Origin: JBOHHM01 sp050725495
GTDB taxonomy: Bacteria > Pseudomonadota > Gammaproteobacteria > Burkholderiales > Burkholderiaceae_C
Reading direction: 5' to 3'
NCBI GenBank assembly: GCA_050725495.1
Contig: JBOHHM010000202.1
Coordinates: 1 to 10,596 of the forward strand
Length of the DNA: 10,596 bases
The translations under genes were made by a program, and so were the position numbers. The first letter of the stretch is position 1. Each line of letters opens with the position of its first letter. The notes beneath the pieces are model-generated. The model ran no database searches. It was not told the origin of the DNA and worked only from the letters and a program-made list of their open reading frames with translations. This document shows, piece after piece, positions 6,975-10,596 of the stretch.

Positions 6975-8227
6975 GCCACCCCTTCCGTCATAGACAGCGC
7001 ATGCGCCTGGTGCGACTCGAACACCCCGTTCATGCGCTTGAGAGCGTCGCGTTCTTCTTCTGTAGGCGCCACCTGTGCTGCGACCTGGTCTTGCACCTTG
7101 CGCCACGCGGGCAAGAAGTCTTGCGCCATCTTGCGAAAGATGCGCAGGGTTTCAGGCGAGCGAAAGCCGCAATCCTTGCACAGCGCCTCCCACGAATGCG
7201 CGCCCACCGCGTCAAATCGGTCTTCGTCGCCGATGTAAAGCGCCAGGCCGCCGTCACCGTAGGCCCGCACACACAGCAAGTCGTAGAACGGCGCCAGGCG
7301 GTAGCCCTTGTCGTCCACCAGGACTGAAAGGTTCTTGGCGTGCGCATCGGCATTGCCGATGAGGTAGTTGAACATCACCCAGCGTTGCAGTTGCAGCAGG
7401 TCGCTGCCGCGCACCGGCAGCTTGCGCAGCGCCTCCACCAGCTTTGGAACGCTCGCCAACCCGCCCAGGCGCTGATACTTCCAGCCCGCGCCATGGCCGA
7501 GCAGCTGGCAACCGTCGAACTGGTGCAGGCCGACGATGTTGCCTGCCACCTCCAGCCGGTCATAGCGTTCGACCACATAGGCGGCTTCGGGTACACGCAG
7601 CAGCCAGACATCGGGCACCGGGAGTTTGAGCGCACGCGCCAGCTTCATGCAGGCGTATTCGTTGATGGCGCTGGGGCTGTAGCGCGCCTGCCGCGTATCG
7701 GGCTTGAGAATGTGCGTGGTGGGCGAGGTGCCCACGCTTTCAAACAGCTGCTTGCGCCGCGCGTTGAAGCGCAGGCCCATCTTGTCCTGCGCTCCGGCCA
7801 GCGACATGGTGGTGTACTCGTTCGACACCAGCAAGGGCTTGTGCTCGCGCAGGCGCTTGCTGAGCACCTCGAACGGCAGCGGCTTGTATTCCTGCAACGG
7901 CGTGGGCTGATCCTCCTCGGGCAGCAGGGACAGCACACCTGGCAGCTCTTTGCCGAGTTGGCCGAGCAGCTCAAAAGAAGATGGCTTGTTCAGCGCAAGC
8001 GCCTGCACCACATCGTCCAGCGCCTTGCCTTCGGGCAGCAGGTTCTCAAAAAAGTTGCGCACCAGCGCGCCCGTGAACCGTTTAGCCTGGAGCCCAAACT
8101 GCGGCGCCAGCACATAGCCGCCCGGCTGCCCCAGCCACTGAGGGTCGTACTCGAAAAAGTAGTCGCCTTCCGCGTAGCCGAACCACCCCAGGGGGCGGAC
8201 ATTGGCCCACACGCGCAGGCGGATCAT
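6971..8227 (-). CDS. hipA: HipA-family serine/threonine kinase toxin
   Basis: 418 residues, close to E. coli HipA (about 440). Features of the family: N-terminal subdomain (about 1-105), the glycine-rich loop SLAGAQDK with Ser142 at the position of the E. coli autophosphorylated Ser150, ATP-binding Lys175 in HILKPD, catalytic Asp294 in GNADAHAKN, and metal-binding Asp316 in APFYD. Nothing essential is missing. E. coli HipA phosphorylates glutamyl-tRNA synthetase, which stalls translation and gives a dormant, drug-tolerant state; the target here is unknown. The ATG overlaps the hipB stop (ATGA) and its stop overlaps the hsdR start (ATGA). No good Shine-Dalgarno precedes hipA (only GGAAAG at 10 bases), so its translation probably depends on hipB. 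Placement between hsdS and hsdR is unusual. There is no third small gene, so it is a two-gene hipBA and not hipBST. Confidence 0.95.
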   Translation of the reverse strand: MIRLRVWANVRPLGWFGYAEGDYFFEYDPQWLGQPGGYVLAPQFGLQAKRFTGALVRNFFENLLPEGKALDDVVQALALNKPSSFELLGQLGKELPGVLSLLPEEDQPTPLQEYKPLPFEVLSKRLREHKPLLVSNEYTTMSLAGAQDKMGLRFNARRKQLFESVGTSPTTHILKPDTRQARYSPSAINEYACMKLARALKLPVPDVWLLRVPEAAYVVERYDRLEVAGNIVGLHQFDGCQLLGHGAGWKYQRLGGLASVPKLVEALRKLPVRGSDLLQLQRWVMFNYLIGNADAHAKNLSVLVDDKGYRLAPFYDLLCVRAYGDGGLALYIGDEDRFDAVGAHSWEALCKDCGFRSPETLRIFRKMAQDFLPAWRKVQDQVAAQVAPTEEERDALKRMNGVFESHQAHALSMTEGVA

Positions 8228-8484
8228 TGAGTCGCCGCTTTCCGTGGTTTCGCCGCTGCCTCTTCCGGCTGCAAGCCGGACAGTTCCAGCGTCAATCCCA
8301 AGCCTTGTATCAGCTGGGCCATGCGTGCGAGTGAGCAGCGTCCGGGGTCAGCTTCTGCGTCGCGGATGAATGACGCGCTGACATTGCAGACCGCCGCCGC
8401 CTGTTCGCGCGAGAGCCCCTGGCGCTTTCGCTCGTTCATCAAGCGCTGCCCAAGCTGTTCGATGGATTTTTGATTGATGTCCAA
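8224..8484 (-). CDS. hipB: HipB-like XRE-family antitoxin and autorepressor
   Basis: 86 residues. An XRE/HTH_3 helix-turn-helix covers about 8-65: LGQRLMNERKRQGLSREQAAAVCNVS then ASFIRDAEADPGRCSLARMAQLIQGLGL. The tail (66-86) is Pro/Ala/Lys-rich and probably disordered, as in E. coli HipB, whose C-terminus is the degradation signal. HipB proteins dimerise, neutralise HipA and repress their own operon. The start is a TTG at 8484 with TAAGG 7 bases upstream; the only ATG just upstream (ATG ACC CCA TAA) closes after three codons. It is followed by hipA with a 4-base overlap. Three similar palindromes lie in the 122 bases before it, and the nearest overlaps its promoter and ribosome site. A TTG start could keep the antitoxin level modest, which is speculative. 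Confidence 0.9.
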   Translation of the reverse strand: MDINQKSIEQLGQRLMNERKRQGLSREQAAAVCNVSASFIRDAEADPGRCSLARMAQLIQGLGLTLELSGLQPEEAAAKPRKAATQ

Positions 8485-8487
8485 TTT

Positions 8488-8505
8488 TTGACCTTATGGG
8501 GTCAT
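8488..8505. promoter_or_regulatory. Putative HipB operator O1
   Basis: TTGACCT-TATG-GGGTCAT, an 18-bp imperfect dyad (TGACC/GGTCA arms exact). It shares length and form with O2 and O3 upstream. It covers the 3' edge of the predicted -10 box (8504-8509), the predicted transcription start near 8497 and the hipB Shine-Dalgarno (8492-8495). Bound protein here would block both polymerase and ribosome access. The assignment to HipB is inferred from position and from the palindromic 18-bp operators of E. coli hipBA. Confidence 0.6.
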
Positions 8506-8531
8506 TTTATGGACGCCAGCGCCTTTGACAA
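8504..8531 (-). promoter_or_regulatory. Predicted promoter of hipB-hipA-hsdR
   Basis: On the minus strand TTGTCA (8526-8531) and TAAAAT (8504-8509), each 5 of 6 to the sigma70 consensus, are 16 bases apart. The start would fall near 8497, giving a leader of about 13 bases that still holds the TAAGG ribosome site. It sits between operators O1 and O2. It would drive the antitoxin, toxin and restriction genes independently of hsdMS, which must have a promoter outside the window. Confidence 0.55.
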
Positions 8532-8537
8532 GCTAAA

Positions 8538-8557
8538 TTTGCTCCTATGGGAGCAAA
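8538..8557. promoter_or_regulatory. Putative HipB operator O2 (perfect palindrome)
   Basis: TTTGCTCC-TATG-GGAGCAAA is an exact 8-bp inverted repeat with a 4-base spacer. It lies 7 bases upstream of the predicted -35 box. The TATG spacer is identical to that of O1, and the TTG...CC / GG...CAA ends match O1 and O3. It could fold as a short hairpin in an hsdS read-through transcript, but no U-run follows on either strand, so an operator is the better reading. Confidence 0.62.
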
Positions 8558-8588
8558 ACGTGCTGGCAGCTGCGGTCAAGACGCACTT

Positions 8589-8606
8589 TTGCCCCCAGAG
8601 GGTCAA
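8589..8606. promoter_or_regulatory. Putative HipB operator O3
   Basis: TTGCCCC-CAGA-GGGTCAA, arms matching at 6 of 7 positions. It ends directly against the hsdS stop codon (8607-8609). Its centre is 50 bp from O2's, and O2's is 51 bp from O1's, that is about five helical turns each, so bound dimers would sit on the same DNA face. It is the weakest dyad of the three. Confidence 0.5.
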
Positions 8607-9845
8607 TTACAGTTCCCCGCGAAAGGCGCTGTGCTGCAGCGAGGCGAACAGCGCGTCGAGTTCGGCCAGCGCAGCGCGGTGGGTGGCTTTGAGGGCTTCG
8701 ATGGCTTGGATGCGGGAGGCGAACGTTTGTTGCAGCTTTTCAGGTGGTAACAGCACACGCACCTTCTGAAGGCCCTGCGCATCCAGTCGCTTTGTTCCAT
8801 GACCAGCCTCGGAGACTTTATCGAGAACGTACTTCGACTGACTTCGAAGGCACGACGCCAAAAACTGCGGCTCTATCTGCCTTATCGGCAACAGCGCCTT
8901 GAGGTCCTGATTAATAGTTGCGGGGATTCTGAGAACACATACCGGGAACGTATGCGCAAGGATCATTCCGCGTACAACGATTGCTACGGTATTTGCCGGA
9001 AGAAGCTTCAATGTGGAGGTACGTGGCACCGCCTCTGCGATGTGATCCTCCGAATCGAAAAGATCATCGGCTTTCATGTCCTTGGCGCTGAACCATGGCA
9101 ATGGCCCTTCCCAGAATCCTGCATTCGCTTTCGACGGGGTTCCACCGCTGTAGCAATGACAAACTTCGGTCAAAGACGCGACGGACCATCTCTTCGGGTT
9201 CGACACGGGATCGCCAAACATATCGAGAAAGATGGACTGGGCGAGGATGTCGAGTTGGGCCAGGGCGGCGCGGCGTTGGGTTCGCAGGGTTTCGGCCTGG
9301 TCCAGGATGGCGGCGATGCGGCGTTGTTCGGGGAGCGGCGGAAAGACGAATGGAAGCGCACGGATGATCTGGGTGTTCAAGTTGGGCATCGTGACGCCCT
9401 TCGCCTCATTCAGCAGCCACGCGCCGACTTCTGCCTGCTGCAAGTACCTTCGCGCGTAGCTGACTAGCACGTCAGGGCAATTCATCCGTATGCGGATGCT
9501 TCCTGTTCCACACAACCAGCCAACCTCGTTCTCAGTAACTACGGCGAAGCGCGTGACGTCACCACGCCGACTAAAAACGAGATCGCCCGCCCGTAGAACA
9601 TGGCGCTTGAGCTTATGGACATGGGTTTCAGAAACTCGTGCAATTCGGTCGCAAACAATGCGCCCATCGGCCATGTCCTGCGGCATCACGACCGGAATAC
9701 CCTCTTCCGAGTAATCAGCGGCGTGTAGCTGGCTGCCAAAGGGCCCTGTTTGCACGTCACCGCCAAACTGGTCGCAGATAGCTCCGATCGTGGTAGTCCA
9801 TTTAGGCCGAGGGTTCAGCACCCCTCTATCTCGACCGTCTCTCAC
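8607..9845 (-). CDS. hsdS: Type I restriction-modification specificity subunit S
   Basis: 412 residues with the standard two-repeat plan: target recognition domain 1 (about 14-165), conserved helical spacer (166-215: PPLPEQRRIAAILDQAE, then AQSIFLDMFGDP), target recognition domain 2 (216-365), and a second conserved helix (366-412: PPEKLQQTFASRI, ALAELDALFASLQ). It binds a bipartite DNA site, each recognition domain reading one half, and positions HsdM and HsdR. The start is the GTG at 9845, which overlaps the hsdM stop (GTGA) and has GGAG 8 bases upstream; a second GTG at 9821 is possible. GC is uneven: about 52% in 8821-9060 (recognition domain 2) against about 72% in 9241-9300 (spacer), by hand count, as expected if recognition domains are exchanged by recombination. 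The actual recognition sequence cannot be read from the protein. Confidence 0.95.
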   Translation of the reverse strand: MRDGRDRGVLNPRPKWTTTIGAICDQFGGDVQTGPFGSQLHAADYSEEGIPVVMPQDMADGRIVCDRIARVSETHVHKLKRHVLRAGDLVFSRRGDVTRFAVVTENEVGWLCGTGSIRIRMNCPDVLVSYARRYLQQAEVGAWLLNEAKGVTMPNLNTQIIRALPFVFPPLPEQRRIAAILDQAETLRTQRRAALAQLDILAQSIFLDMFGDPVSNPKRWSVASLTEVCHCYSGGTPSKANAGFWEGPLPWFSAKDMKADDLFDSEDHIAEAVPRTSTLKLLPANTVAIVVRGMILAHTFPVCVLRIPATINQDLKALLPIRQIEPQFLASCLRSQSKYVLDKVSEAGHGTKRLDAQGLQKVRVLLPPEKLQQTFASRIQAIEALKATHRAALAELDALFASLQHSAFRGEL

Positions 9846-10596
9846 CGCATCGTCTCCAACAACTTCCTAATGCCCTGCTGAATCTCATCTTCCAACTGCT
9901 TCAGCTCCGCGATGATCTCGCCCGGTGCGCGATGCTGCACCTGCTCATGCACCACCTCCTTGTAGCGGTTGATGCTCAAGTCATAGCCGTTGGCGGCGAT
10001 GTTGGCTTTGGGCACGCAGAAGCTTTGGGCGGTGCGGGGGCGGGTGAGTTCGGGGGAGATGCCCTCACCCCTGCCCTCTCCCAGGGGGAGAGGGTGAATA
10101 GAGCGCCAGCGCGCCAACACGTCGGGCAGGTTGTTTTTTAGATGCTCTTCTTTTGATAGCTGGTTGCGCCGGTTCCTTGAGGGCTGGAGGCCTAATTTAT
10201 CCTCAGACAGCAGCGGCTGGCGCTTGTCGTCCAGGCTCCAGCCGTCGGCCTGCATGTCGTAGAACCACACATGGTCCGTGCCGCCACTATTGGTTTTGGT
10301 GAACAGCAGGATGGCGGTGCTCACCCCCGCGTAGGGCTTGAACACGCCGCCGGGCAGGCTGACGATGCCGTCGAGCTTCTGCTCTTCCACCAGCATGCGG
10401 CGCAGCGTCTTGTGCGCGGTGCTGCTGCCGAACAGCACACCGTCGGGCACGATCACGGCCGCGCGGCCGCCGGGTTTGAGCAGGCGCAGGAACAGGGCCA
10501 GAAACAGCAGCTCGGTCTTCTTGGTCTTGACGGTTTGCAGCAGGTCCTTGGCGGTGTTTTCATAGTCCAGGCTGCCGGCAAAGGGCGGGTTGGCCA
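9842..10596 (-). CDS. hsdM: Type I DNA N6-adenine methyltransferase subunit M, C-terminal part
   Basis: The frame is open to the window edge; 250 residues and the stop are present, the N-terminal part and start lie outside. The first residues are ANPPF, that is catalytic motif IV (NPPF) of gamma-class N6-adenine methyltransferases, so only the last part of the catalytic domain and the C-terminal domain are seen. Family blocks include PDGVLFG (50-56), LPGGVFKPYAGVSTAILLF (80-98), RTAQSFCVPKANIAANGYDLSINRYKE (187-213) and a terminal helix. It methylates adenine in the site read by HsdS, with AdoMet as donor. Its stop overlaps the hsdS GTG. Two stretches look foreign to the family: LQPSRNRRNQLSKEEHL (about 136-152) and HPLPLGEGRGEG (167-178). 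Both fall on repeat-like DNA, and the frame is kept. The GTG at 10456 is internal, not the start. Confidence 0.95.
   Translation of the reverse strand, partial: ANPPFAGSLDYENTAKDLLQTVKTKKTELLFLALFLRLLKPGGRAAVIVPDGVLFGSSTAHKTLRRMLVEEQKLDGIVSLPGGVFKPYAGVSTAILLFTKTNSGGTDHVWFYDMQADGWSLDDKRQPLLSEDKLGLQPSRNRRNQLSKEEHLKNNLPDVLARWRSIHPLPLGEGRGEGISPELTRPRTAQSFCVPKANIAANGYDLSINRYKEVVHEQVQHRAPGEIIAELKQLEDEIQQGIRKLLETMR
10042..10097. repeat. REP-like palindromic repeat inside hsdM
   Basis: CCCTCTCCC (10074-10082) and GGGAGAGGG (10086-10094) form a perfect 9-bp stem with a 3-base loop. TCACC before it and GGTGA (10093-10097) after it, and an alternative 7-bp stem GGGTGAG (10042-10048) / CTCACCC (10064-10070), make the whole segment highly structured. 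The unit CCCTCACCC...CCCTCTCCC...GGGAGAGGG is, from general knowledge, a very common intergenic repeat in proteobacteria. On the hsdM strand it encodes the tell-tale HPLPLGEGRGEG. The gene stays open through it. Confidence 0.75.
10151..10201 (+). repeat. Short interspersed repeat, copy 2 (inside hsdM)
   Basis: Read on the plus strand: TTTTGATAGCTG, GCGC, AGGG, GGAGGCC, TAATTT. It aligns without gaps to the copy at 3487-3540 (which is on the other strand) over 42 bases, with 29 identities concentrated in two flanking blocks of 12 and 13 bases (11 of each identical). It is antisense to hsdM, which reads through it in frame to give LQPSRNRRNQLSK at a place where relatives, as I recall them, have a shorter variable stretch. 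Confidence 0.55.

Noticed and set aside
6975..7106. 44-residue upstream extension of HsdR
   Set aside because: It lies inside hipA in another frame, is Arg/Gly-rich and unconserved in character; the ATG at 6974 has a good ribosome site and an ATGA overlap.
8538..8557. Perfect palindrome as a rho-independent terminator after hsdS
   Set aside because: No T-run follows the stem on the minus strand (AAATTTAGC), the stem is only 8 bp, and similar dyads flank it at regular spacing.
8485..8606. hipS-like third toxin-antitoxin gene or other small gene before hipB
   Set aside because: No frame of useful length with a ribosome site; the space is taken by the operators and promoter.
8799..9467. 222-codon plus-strand frame opposite hsdS
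   Set aside because: Antisense to hsdS, whose two-repeat plan is clear; no ribosome site or domain seen.

Overview
The window is about 60-65% GC with dense, mostly minus-strand genes. It looks like a betaproteobacterial chromosome, most likely Burkholderiales/Comamonadaceae (Acidovorax, Polaromonas or Rhodoferax type). This rests on codon and GC character, the style of the proteins, and two copies of a short interspersed repeat (ATAGCTG...GCGC...AGGG...AGGCC) that I recall from that family. I could not run a search, so the placement is an inference.

Left part (1-3482): the first 13 codons of a minus-strand gene leave the window at base 1. Next comes a large minus-strand gene (233-2434) encoding an HMG-CoA-lyase-type domain fused to a family III (CaiB/BaiF) CoA-transferase domain. 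A LysR-type regulator (2574-3482, plus) diverges from it across an AT-rich intergenic region with LysR-box-like inverted repeats. The likely job is activation of a 3-hydroxy-3-methylglutarate-like acid to its CoA ester followed by cleavage, under control of the neighbouring regulator.

Right part (3549-10596): a type I restriction-modification locus, all on the minus strand, in the order hsdM (5' end outside the window), hsdS, hipB, hipA, hsdR. The striking point is a complete hipBA toxin-antitoxin pair lying between the specificity and restriction genes. hipB/hipA and hipA/hsdR each overlap by the 4-base ATGA arrangement, so hsdR is the third cistron of a hipB-hipA-hsdR unit. The 122-base gap between hsdS and hipB holds three similar 18-bp palindromes (consensus near TTGMCCC-N4-GGGKCAA) with centres 51 and 50 bp apart. 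The one nearest hipB overlaps a good -10 box, the predicted transcription start and the hipB Shine-Dalgarno. The antitoxin HipB may therefore act as a controller of restriction, with methylation genes transcribed separately or by read-through.

hsdM also carries two different interspersed-repeat-like segments (10042-10097 and 10151-10201) in its 3' part without loss of the reading frame. The second repeat has a relative in the gap between lysR and hsdR (3487-3540).
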